DNA from: Prinsepia uniflora
Lineage: Eukaryota; Streptophyta; Magnoliopsida; Rosales; Rosaceae
Assembly (NCBI GenBank): GCA_032719365.1
Contig: CM064862.1
Location: 87,966,503-88,030,502 of the forward strand
Direction of reading: 5' to 3'
DNA length: 64,000 bases
Shown: piece after piece, positions 50,448 to 61,700 of the stretch
Layout of the letters: every line of letters starts with the position of its first letter
Position numbering within the stretch: position 1 is the first letter of the stretch
Notes under the pieces: model-generated
Databases searched by the model: none
Told to the model about the DNA's origin: nothing
Seen by the model: only the letters and a program-made list of their open reading frames with translations
Program-made: the position numbers and the translations under genes

Positions 50448-52078
50448 TAATGGCAATAATAATAGTTGTTATAATAACAATTGTGGTAATATTTCATTAG
50501 ACTCAAAGTATAGGATAATGTATCCAAATCGAGTAAAAAACTAATAATTATTATTTCTAATAATAAAAATAACATAATTTTAATTTTACTATCATAACAC
50601 AGAAAAAGAAAAAAAATAAGGATTTATAATGACAATGATTATTATTATAAAAATAATAAAGATAAATGAATATGTTAGAGAACATTTGTAATTTCACTAT
50701 TCACAAAAATAAGGGCAAAATAGTCAAAACATTATTAATGAATAGTGAAAATGACTTAATTTTAGTATATATAGAATTAGTACCTTATTAAAAATATGTG
50801 ATATAATTTTTTTATTTATTATAATATATGAATTGATATTCTCAATAAATATATAATAACTCGTATTATAATATATAAAATAATTATATTTATGTGACTA
50901 TAATCCTTTTAAAATATTATTAAAAATAAATACTGACTCGACAAAAACCTTGAAAATGTTAATGCATGTCACCGGCTATGCTAGTTAGTCATGAGAACTT
51001 AGAAGTACAGTTATGACTTTCACGAGTGCAATGGAGAACCTTGTGAAATATGTTTGAATAATGATTGATATGCTTGTTTTTCTTGCTAGATATTCAATGC
51101 CTAGGTATTTGTAAATTGTGAGTGCAAGAACAATGAAGGTCGACGTCGACCCTGCATGTAGTGTTGGGTTTGGGTTGGTTTAGGCCCCCATACATGTAAA
51201 AACTAATTATAGTGGCAATCGAGTGAACTGCTGACCACCCACTTCTTGGGTGCCAAATGATACTGCTTAAAGAGTTACATATCAAGACACAACAACGCAC
51301 ATCCAAACAAATCTCAAGTCTTTATCACAAAGCAGAAACTAACCTTCTTACTCATTGGTTTTACAGAAACTTTTTCCTAAGACTTTTTAGTAGGATTAAA
51401 CTTGTGCTTTGAGAACCGAATTCATTATCTGTGTGAACGCAAATTCGTTCTAATCCCTAAATTACTTAAAAATAAGTTCACATTTCTACTCTTTACGAAC
51501 CCTCTTGACCATATGTTTAAATTTTGTGAATAGTATTCACACTTCAAAAATATTATTCTATTAATTTTTTTTAATGTGACAGAATTATAGTGCAGATTTT
51601 AGTGCTTAAATTGTCCTTCTAATCATTTCTCCATTCTCGCTAGGTTTTCGTACGGGGCCGGAGATTCATAATTGAGGCTAAACCTCAACTTAGTGTGACA
51701 AAAAGTTCTCTCCTTGAAGGCCCAATTTCCAATCCGAGTCTATTGGTGTTTGAATGACATCTGCTCCTAGCTACCTCTAGTTTTGGACCAAACTCACCTA
51801 CCAAATAGAACTTCATGTTTGAATTGAGTCGGGCCTTTGGTCATCAAGAAAGTTGTAATTTATATGTAGGCCTTTTTCATTCCTTTTTTAATACAACAAT
51901 ACAGTTAAAGTATTAAGGGAAAGTCCAGTCTCCACTCCTTAAATAATGAAGAAACTAGCAGCAGCAGATTACTCCTTACAAGGTGTTCCTTGCGTTGTAA
52001 GCACTGATGAAAATATCGCCGGAATCGGCGATATATCGGGCGATATATCGCTAATTCCGGCCACCGGCACATACAGGG
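47952..52078. other. RING-CH promoter and AT-rich intergenic region
   Basis: 48000-48250 is the probable leader and promoter of the RING-CH gene and includes (TA)n at 48043-48061. The rest has no recognisable gene. It contains the AAT array at 50364-50447 and, at its end, a 45-bp palindromic block at 52018-52061. Confidence 0.6.
50364..50447. repeat. (TAA)n microsatellite
   Basis: About 28 uninterrupted trinucleotide units, a likely hypervariable marker. Confidence 0.97.
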
Positions 52079-54868
52079 TGTAACGACCCGTCCCAAATTT
52101 CAGGATTAGATTAAGGAGTAATCACGATTAGTGAGGCTAATCCGTGATTAGTTGGGCGAAATCGGACGAACGGCGCGAAATGACCGTTTTGCCCCTGATG
52201 GTGGCAAAACGTTGACTTTTTAATTGGGCAGTCAAATGGACTTTGACCGATGACCGTGACGTAGTTCGTGACGTCACGAGTTCATAGACAGGTGGCACGT
52301 TCAATTCCGACGTTCGAGGAAGAAGTTATGGCGTTCGGAAGTTTAGGGGCATTTTGGTAATTTGGGTGAATAGGGGGTCAAAAGTTGACTTTTTGACCGG
52401 GAGGTCCGATGGCCGAGGGCCGAAGACCGTTACGTAGATAAGGACGATACGAATCCATAGACAGGCGGCACACTGAAATCGGACTTCGAACGGGAGAGTT
52501 ATAGGTCACGGAAATTCGATTTCACTATGCACGAACTTCGAGACGGGGACGATTCGGCGAAATCTGATTTGGGCAGATATTTTGGTGGGTCCCATGGATG
52601 AGTGACAAGTGTCACTCATCCTATTGGCTAAATCCCCCAAAATGTGGATCTAAGTAATTAAATAATAATATTTTAATTATTTTATAATAAATCCTAACAA
52701 CCTTAAATCTTAACCATCCATTCTATTTTAATCATTCAATCCTCACCCTCCATTTCCCATTCTCTCATCAGCCATCAAACTTCATCACTTCATCATTTTC
52801 ATTTCTTTGTTTTTACTCACATAACCCGAACCCCCCCTCCATATTTTTCTTCATTTTCTTCTTTGTTCTTCGAACAAGCACACCACACACATACCACCAC
52901 ACCTCACCATTTATCTTGTGGCTGACTTGGAGGGATGACGGTGATGATGAGGAGAACATGACGGCCGGCCATGGTGGCTCACGGTGGTGGCCACGGTGGA
53001 GAGAAACCGTGAGGTAAGAAATTGCCCAAAAATTCAAATTTCGATTTTATTAGTTTTTGTTCGATTATAAGGATTAGGAATGGTTTCTGGGGACCCTAGG
53101 AGTAGAATGTGATTAGTTTTGGGGCTTGGGATGGCCGGAAATGGCCATGAACGGCCGGAGAAAATCCGGCCACCATTGATGGAGGATGGAAGCTCGGTTT
53201 CGGGTGGTTTTCTTAGTTTTAGGGATTGGGTTAGTTAGGAAATGAAGAAATAGGAATTTAGGAATTAAAATGGGATGAAACGGACCCCGAATCAGTCCAG
53301 AAATCGGAGAAAACCCGAGATGAACAGTACTGCTACAGTAAACTGGTTCAGTTCTCTGAGGTTGATGCCGATGAACAGTGTTTTCGATTTTCTAGGGGCT
53401 CGTGAGGGCCCGTGGGCCATAATTTGGGAAAGTGTTCAACACAGGAAATCTTCTATTCGATGTAACAAAGATTTTGGGACTGGTCTCGTGTCAATCGGAC
53501 ATCGTTTCGATAGTTTTCGGGGTGTCGGAAGGTTTAGGGTCGGTTTAAAAATAGTTAAAAGTTCGGGAAAATTTCGGGGCTTTGGTAGGAGGTTAATTAA
53601 GTAGTTAGTAACCTTCTATTAAAATTTGGACAGGTTTGGGAGTCCCGGTGATGGTGATCGGCTCGGGGAGCCGAATGGCACGCAAATCGAGGCGGCAGCT
53701 CGGACGGTCTGTGAGTGGACCTTGTTTTCTAAATTGGTGCATGCATAAATGTTTATTATATGTTTTATTACTTGTTTGATGATGCCATGGGTGCATTTGT
53801 ATGTGGTTACGTATAAGCACGTATTTCGAGGTTTCGGCCTTATACGGTGCTTATAGGGGTATGTATTTCTTTATTGATTTAAATGAACTGAATTTGGATT
53901 TCAAAATGAGAAACTCGGGTATGAGACCCATTTGGTTTTGTCTCGGGCATATGACCTCAGATTCCGGGCACGGTGCCCAGTTGGTGTCCTTTGTTCGGGT
54001 ACGAGACCCAGTCACTTTACGGTTTTGATTTCAGGTCAGGGAACCTTAAATGGATTTCCCGGTTCATGACGGTTTACGGGAACCGGCATGAACTCTTAAT
54101 ATGGTATCATGGTTCATGACGGTTTATGGGAACCGGCATGAACCCTTGTTGGTTATTACGGTACATGACGGTTTATGGGAACCGGCATGTTACCTGATTA
54201 TGGGTATTATGGATTCATGACGGTTCAGGGGAACCGGTCATGAATGTTTATGTTATGTATATATATATTCGTCTACCTTCCTTTACTTCTATTATCTCCT
54301 CCGGGGAGGGTCGTTGGCCTGGGTGGACCCCGGAGTAGTCACGGAGCACCGACTGAGTGGAGTCACCCCCCAGTTGGGTTCCTTACTCTCAGGAAGGCTA
54401 TGATTACTATTACCTCGGGTAGGGTCAGTGGTCTACGGACATTGATCTTGACTTTGAGAAGACTCGGATTGAGACCTGGGTAGCATGCGCGTAGCTTTGG
54501 ATACCGTGACAGGATTGGTTGTGTGACTTATATATATGTATGTGATGTATATATGATATATGATATGTGGTGTGTACAGGTGTGCACAGGATTTGAGCAG
54601 TGGCTCGTGTACTTGGTTTCTTTATGGTTTGGGGCCGAGTCCTTTATGGATTTGGGCAGTGGCCCGTATGGTCGTTTTTATTGTGGTCCTTTCGACCTTA
54701 GTTTATATCTGCTTTGGGCTTAGTCCCACATATGGTTTGTTTTGGATAAATGGTTTTCGAATGCATGCATGTTTTTTTAGTGGAGGGTACAAATGTCTTC
54801 CTTATTAAATGTTTTTATAAACTCTTGTTTTGTCCACTCACAGTTTTTAATGTTTTGACTGCCCTTCA
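52079..54868 (+). mobile_element. Tekay-type gypsy LTR, plus orientation, 3' end interrupted
   Basis: It opens TGTAACGACCCG at 52079 with no polypurine tract before it, so it is a solo or 5' LTR. It carries the TGACG-N7-TGACG pair at 52257-52273, two related U3 blocks (about 52220-52340 and 52390-52510) and a hairpin array at 53917-54250. Its last roughly 260 bp are missing: at 54869 another LTR in opposite orientation begins. Frames inside it are not genes. Confidence 0.88.
53917..54250 (+). repeat. LTR hairpin array (nested type)
   Basis: Small hairpins GGGT-ATGAG-ACCC (53917) and GGGCA-CGG-TGCCC (53966) precede GGGT-ACGAG-ACCC (53997). Four larger ones at about 54062, 54111, 54159 and 54213 follow, with an inner CGGTT/AACCG and an outer (G/A)TTCATG/CATGAA(C/T) stem. 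Confidence 0.85.
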
Positions 54869-55722
54869 TGACACGACCCATCCCAATCCCCCCGGGATTA
54901 CCATGGAATGTGACGTGCTCCCGTCTGACAAGAGGCGTCAGACAAGGGATAACCGATTGCCATTGCCCAAACGGGCTTCCAGAGTGCGTAAGGATCGATG
55001 GAGGAGGTGTGCGATGCTCAAGTCTCTGCTGCAGTCGTATCCGGAATCAACCTGAAGGGCATTGAAAACAAAAGCTGTGAGTGGACGAAAATAAACAAGT
55101 CTGTTTAAAACATTTATAAGACATTTATGCCCCTCAGTAAAATCATATGCATGCACCAAAACCAATAATCCCATATTTATTTAGAAATAACCATTAGGGC
55201 CTTAGCCCGGAAACCAAAGCCTAATTTCAATTTCCAAAAGTAAATCCAAGAGTTATTTCATAAATCCAGTAATATGAACCATAAGGCATATAATATAAAC
55301 CATAACCATTATTTTAGCCACTGCACTATACACTCCAATCCGACATCCCTGATGTCTGACGTCCCTGACGTCAATAAGGTCACAATCACAAGGCTACGCG
55401 TGCCACTCGGGTCTCAATTTTCCGAGTTAAATCCCCGAACCCCGTTCGGGTACAGCATCACCTGATGCAGCATCACCTGATGCTTAGCGTCATAGACGCT
55501 GGACGTACTAGACGCCCGTGACCTCTCCGGGGTACCTCGCCGGAGGAGACAATATAATATGGAAGGATCTATACAGTGCAGTACTAAATACATTTTATCG
55601 ATATCCACATGCAAGGCATATATATATATACATGGATAAAAATCCAAACCAATCATTAAGTTTCATCAGACGGGTCTCAAGCCCAAATACCGTGAAACAT
55701 GCCATAACCAGATTTTCCATAT
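54869..55722 (-). mobile_element. Left part of a Tekay-type LTR, minus orientation
   Basis: It begins TGACACGACCC at 54869, the 3' terminus of a minus LTR. It is interrupted at 55722 by the younger gypsy element, so the rest should lie beyond the window. It contains the terminal stem (54923-54929/54937-54943) and at least eight short hairpins at 55342-55550. It probably inserted into the plus LTR to its left. Confidence 0.85.
55342..55550 (-). repeat. LTR hairpin array (diverse stems)
   Basis: GACATC-CCT-GATGTC (55342), GACGTC-CCT-GACGTC (55358), ACTCGG/CCGAGT (55405), CCCGAAC-CCC-GTTCGGG (55434), GCATCA-CC-TGATGC (55455, and again from 55470), AGCGTC-ATA-GACGCT (55486), GGACGT/ACGCCC with one mismatch (55501), then CTCCGG/CCGGAG. 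Confidence 0.88.
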
Positions 55723-56321
55723 TGACAGGACCCACCCCGATTATCGCCTCGACAATCGGGAAGCATCCTGCTCCCGTCTGACAATCGAATCAAAAAGACC
55801 GGAAACTAGTTAAAATTACAACACACCCATTGTCAGACCAGGGAGATTAAACAAATACATCCGACTGGACGTCAAGTCCACAGTTTCACAGAGCAATATT
55901 ACAAAACAAATTAAAGAACAAGTCCTACTCTGTGAACTAACTACTCCGCAACGGAAAACGTTATGCCTCCGCCTCTGCCTCGGCGCTTGCCCCCACGCTT
56001 GTACCACGACCTGGAGGGAATTTAAAACAACAAGGTGTGAGTGGACCGAAACATAAGTTTAACAGGAAAAACAGTTTTTCCGAAATTGGGTTCGCCCTCC
56101 AGTTTTGTAATCCGCATGCATAACCAAGTATTCAAAATTTGTGTGTTAAACTTTTGAAAACTCTTTTTCCGAAACACAAGAAAAACGTTACAGGGATCGT
56201 CATCACTCATGTAAAACCATGTAATAATACCAGATTCCAGAAATCGTCATTTTGAAACATTATTTGCACAAATCAAGTGAAACATAAAACAATAATCATG
56301 ATTATGCCGTTGGATCCATCC

Positions 56322-56529
56322 GAGTCTTTAAACTCAACATTAGGCCTTCCCGGGATATCAACGAGTCTTTAAACTCAAAACACGATTAGTAGGCCTCGGG
56401 GGTATCATAATAATCGAGTCTTTAAACTCACGAGTCTTTAAACTCAGTTTTCGGGCCCGCCCCCAGAATCAACATATCGGGTCTTTAAACCCAAAACCAG
56501 ATCCAACCATCAACCGGGTCTTTAAACCC
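56322..56529 (-). repeat. LTR hairpin array of the young gypsy element
   Basis: Four GAGT-CTTTAA-ACTC copies (56322, 56363, 56416, 56432) and two GGGT-CTTTAA-ACCC copies (56479, 56516). Confidence 0.9.
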
Positions 56530-57214
56530 AAAACCGTTTTTAAACATAATAAATCAGGATTAATCACAATTCTTTTTCCAACACTATTCCAAAACATTTC
56601 TCATCGTAACAGGACTCATGCCCGAATTCACATGTAAATTCCAACACATGCAATCAACAGAAGATTACTTCACAATATGATCAAACATCATAAATCCGAA
56701 ACATGCATATTCATAACCAGATACTTCATCAAAAATTATCACGCATGCATAGGCAAAAACCGAAATCTCGAAATGCGTGAAATACGATAATTACCTCGAA
56801 AAACGTGAAAACAAGTAAAACCGATATATCATCTCACCATCGTAAAATCATATGTAAAACCATGAGATAAATAAGCAAAATAGTCATGCATGCCCAATTT
56901 AAAAATCAAAGAGTCCACTCACAGTCTTAGGACACGTCAATCGCGTCCCGCGTGCTCCTCCGTAGCTTCGGAAGTGTCCGGGCCTGTGAAAACGTACACG
57001 AAGGGTTACAAACATCCCAAAATAACTCGTAGGATTTTTCCTAATTTTTCCGGATTTTTCGGCGAAAATAAACTTAAAGACTTAATCTTCCGGACTCCCG
57101 AAGTTATCCCGAATGACTCCCGATCGATTCGAACTCTAAAGATAAAATGTTATTTAGACTGTAAGGATCAATTCTCATGTTGACCGTGATCGGAGTTGAC
57201 GCCACACGCGCCGT

Positions 57215-57242
57215 CACGCGCCGCCCAAAGCGGTTGCGCGTG
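57215..57242 (-). repeat. Conserved GC-rich LTR hairpin
   Basis: Arms CACGCGC and GCGCGTG enclose CCGC/GCGG. Homologous hairpins lie at 659-686, 12301-12332 and 15247-15274, at a similar distance from the LTR start. Confidence 0.85.
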
Positions 57243-58726
57243 AAGGCCACGCGCCAAGCTACAGTGTCATCTCCCTTACCCGAACAGCCTGCTAAACGGG
57301 TCTGATACCCGCGACTCAACCCGATCAGTTAGCCCTCAATTCTCAGTCAAAACTACCCGTTTTCAATCCTATTATCTTCCCTAACTCATTTATTTTAGGT
57401 CTGCAACACTGGTTAACCTCGACTTACACCAAATCGACCCAATCCAAGCTCGAACAGTCGAACAAGTCGACTCCTGGAACTCACCCTACACGGTTCCATT
57501 TCCAAATTAACTTCACCAGTAGCAATAAGGGACCCATACACACACAATGACACTAACAATTTAGCTCGCCGTTACCTGGAAGTAGTCGTCCACAACACTG
57601 GTTTTCCCCTGAAACTGAGACTCAGGTTCCCGGCCAAACCGTCCTCCTCCTCCTTCAATTCTTGCACGGTTGTGCACGAAATGACCCCAGAAGTCTTACA
57701 CGGCCTTTGGTTTCGATCAACAGGCTCCAGAAGTTGAATGAGATTTTTCCCTCCAACTGGTTTTTCCTTCGAACTGGACCTTGGGTTCTTGGGCAATCCG
57801 TGCTCGAATCCCTTCAATTCTTGCACGGCTGAGACTCTATCACTCCCAGAAGACTCACTGTGTGTTTAGAATGATCCCTCGACCCTTAGAAATTGAACTC
57901 TGCGATTTCCCCCCAAAAACCCGAAACAGTTGCTCACGGTTTCTCTCACAATTCCTCTCACGCTCAGCTTCCAAATTGAACCAAAATGATCCTAACTCTA
58001 ACCTCACTCCAATCCCATACTCAGTTATTCGATCTGTATGGCCAACAGCCCGTGGGAGACCAACTGAGGCCTCTGAAACTGGTTTCCCGCAAACACAGAG
58101 ACCACAGCCATTCCCGTTCCTCCCGTGCACTCAGTCTCTGCCCAGACACGTCTGGCTGCTTCCCACAATCCTCAAAATCCATAAACTAACCCACTCACCA
58201 GTCCACTTAGCCTTAAACAAATGCACGCTCAAAACCACCACGGCCGCACTCTGTTTCTCACGGTGGTGCTACAGTAACCACCGTGAAATGACCAAAATGC
58301 CCCTCTGTGCAATAATTACCAAAATGCCCTCCAACTTCCGTGACCCGTAACTCGGTCGTCCGACGTCCGTTTCAAGCGTGCCGCCTGTCGTTGTACTCGG
58401 GGCGTCGAGATGAACATAACGGTCTTCGAGTCAAATGGATATCAATTGTCAAACAAAAAGTCAACTTTTTCCCCTTATAACGCCCAAATTACGGTAATGC
58501 CACCGAACCTCCGAACATCATAACTTTCACTCCGAGCGTCCGAATCGGACGTGCCACCTGTCTATGAACTCGTGACATCCCGAACTACGTCACGGTCATC
58601 ACCCAACGTCCGTTCGACCTCCAAAACTAAAAGTCAACAAATTGACCACACAAACACAGGGGTAAAAACGTCATTTTATTCAATATTTAATAATATTACA
58701 TTACCAGAACGTCCGGGGCGTTACAA

Positions 58727-58738
58727 TCTCCCCCCCTT
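58727..58738 (-). other. Gypsy polypurine tract
   Basis: On the minus strand this reads AAGGGGGGGAGA, two bases from the LTR start. Confidence 0.9.
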
Positions 58739-58759
58739 AAGAAATTTCGTCCCGAAATT

Positions 58760-61700
58760 TCAAGGAAACAAGTAAGGGAACTGTTCTCGCATCTGCGCCT
58801 CGGGTTCCCATGTGGCTTCCTCCACATTCTGGTTCCTCCAGAGGACCTTCACCAGAGGAACGGTCTTCCGACGTAGCACTTTCTCCTTTCGATCCAAAAT
58901 CTGTACCAGTTGTTCCTCGAAGCTCAAATCATCTCGAAGTTCAATGGGCTGATCCTCCAGTACATGAGATGCGTCAAACACATATTTTCGCAACATCGAC
59001 ACATGGAAAACATCGTGGACCTTCGAAAGCTCTGGCGGTAGTGCCAGCCGGTAGGCCACCGGGCCAATCCTCTCGGTAATCTCGTAAGGTCCAATATAAC
59101 GAGGGCTCAACTTCCCTCGCCTGCCGAATCGCACTACACCCTTCCAAGGGGACAATTTCAGAAATACCCGATCTCCGACCGCAAACTCCAGATCTCGAAT
59201 CCGATGGTCCACATAGCTCTTTTGTCTGTCCTGGGCTGCCTTGAGCCGATCCCTGATGAGTTTGACCTTCTCGGTCGTCAGTTCCACCAATTCGGATTTA
59301 GTCAGCTTCCTTTCACCCACGTCCGTCCAACACAACGGAATTCTGCACTGCCGTCCGTACAAGGCTTCGTACGGAGCCATCCCAATGCTCGCTTGATAGT
59401 TGTTGTTGTAGGCAAATTCCATCAAGGCTAGGTGTGACTCCCAAGTGTCATGAAATTGCAAGACGCAAGCTCGCATCATATCCTCCAATGTCTGGATGGT
59501 CCGCTCAGACTGGCCGTCAGTCTGAGGATGAAATGCAGTACTGAAACGAAGTTTCGTCCCAAATGCTTCCTGCAGACTCTGCCAAAATCGAGAAGTAAAT
59601 CTTGGGTCTCGGTCAGAAACTATTGATTCCGGAGTACCGTGCAAACGGATGATCTCGTCAATAAAAAACTGGGCCAACTGCGTCATCCTGAAGTTCTCTC
59701 GCACTGGCAAGAAGTGAGCTGATTTCGTAAGCCTGTCCACAATCATCCAAACTCCATCGTGACCCCTGGGTGTCCTAGGAAGTCCAAACACAAAATCCAT
59801 CGTCAAGTGATCCCATTTCCATTCCGGAATAGGTAGTGGTTGCAAGGCTCCATAAGGTCGTTGTCTCTCAGCCTTCACTTGCTGGCAAATCAGACACCTG
59901 CTGACAAACTCGGCAACCTCCCGTTTCATTCCCGGCCACCAGTAGTGCTCTCGCAAGGTACGATACATCTTGGTCCCACCAGGATGCATCGCGTAGGCCG
60001 AACTATGAGCTTCGTCCAAGATCTCCTTCTTCAGTGCCTCCACGCCGGGCACACACAACCGTCCTTCTTTTAGCAAAGCTCCATCCTCCCTGACTGTAAA
60101 GTCTAGCCGTTCACCGGCTTCCACTTCAATCCGAAGTACACATGAGACAGGATCTTGAGATTGAGCCTCAACGATCCGATCGACCAGGAGTGGTCTCACA
60201 TGAAAATTAGCCAGCAAGACACCTTGGCCATCCAAACCCAAATCAATGCTATTCTTACGGAGTTCAACCAAAAGTGGCAAATGAACCGTCCGTAGATGTG
60301 CTACAGAATGCGTTGACTTCCGGCTTAGAGCATCAGCCACCACATTGGCTTTTCCCGGGTGGTACTCAATCGTGCAATCATAGTCCTTAATTAGCTCTAG
60401 CCACCGTCGCTGCCTCACATTCAACTCCTTCTGAGTGAACAAGTACTTCAGGCTCTTGTGGTCCGTAAACATTCTGCAAGTCGCTCCGTACAGGTGATGT
60501 CTCCAAATCTTCAATGCATGCACAACAGCAGCTAACTCCAAATCGTGCGTCGGATAATTGCGCTCATGCGGTTTCAACTGGCGCGAAGCATAGGCGATCA
60601 CTTTCCCATGCTGCATTAGTACACATCCCAAACCCTGTAAGGATGCATCACTGTACACCTCAAATTCCCCACTGTCGTCTGGAAGGGTCAGTATAGGAGC
60701 AGACGTCAACCTTTCCTTTAGCTCCCGAAAACTACGCTCACAATCGTCATCCCACTCAAACTTGACTCCCTTCCGCGTCAGTCGCGTCAACGGGGCAGCA
60801 ATGGTAGAGAAACCCTCTACAAACCTCCTGTAGTAACCAGCCAATCCCAAGAAACTCCTGACTTCCGTGACGGTCCTCGGTTGTTCCCACTTCGCCACTG
60901 CCTCAATTTTCTGAGAATCTACACTGATCCCGTCAGTTGAGATCACATGCCCCAAGAAACTCACGCTCGTCAACCAAAACTGACATTTGCTGAGCTTTGC
61001 ATACAACTGGTTTTCCCTCAAGGTACCCAGCACCATCCTTAAGTGCTCCTCGTGCGCTTCCGCACTCCTCGAGTAGACCAGGATATCGTCAATGAACACG
61101 ATGACAAAGTGGTCCAAGTAAGGCTGCAACACTCGGTTCATCAAATCCATAAACGCTGCGGGTGCGTTGGTCAAGCCAAACGGCATCACCAGGAACTCAT
61201 AATGACCATAACGGGTCCTAAATGCTGTCTTGGGTACATCCTCATCCTTAACCCGCAATTGATGATACCCCGAACGTAGATCAATTTTGGAGAAGTACTG
61301 CGCTCCTCGCAGCTGATCGAACAAATCATCGATCCGAGGCAACGGGTATTTGTTCCTGACTGTTACTTTATTCAGTTGCCTGTAATCGATGCAAAGTCTC
61401 AAACTCCCATCCTTTTTCCTCACAAACAACACCGGAGCTCCCCAGGGGGATACACTTGGTCGAATAAATCCCATCTCAAGTAATTCTTGTAACTGCGCCT
61501 TCAGTTCTTTCAACTCAGCTGGCGCCGTACGATACGGAGTCTGAGAAATAGGTTGCGTACCTGGAACCAGATCAATAGTGAACTCAACATCTCGATGCGG
61601 TGGCAATCCCGGTAGATCCTCCGGAAAGACATCCGGGAACTCCCGTACAATCGGTATATCCTCCACCCGCAATGGTGCAGCTCGTGAATCCATCACTCGG

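Larger units (their letters stand above)
55723..58725 (-). repeat. Gypsy 3' LTR (3003 bp)
   Basis: In sense orientation it runs TGTAACGCCCCGG to CCTGTCA. It includes the CGTCA motif at 58588-58592, the GC-rich hairpin 57215-57242, six hairpins at 56322-56529 and the terminal stem 55776-55785/55829-55838. The frames inside it (for example 57781-58350) are not genes. Confidence 0.95.

Noticed and set aside
50351..50575. Poly-Ile frame
   Set aside because: It is the translation of the (TAA)n microsatellite.
57781..58350. 189-codon plus-strand frame
   Set aside because: It is antisense within the gypsy LTR; similar frames in the other LTRs are not conserved as protein.
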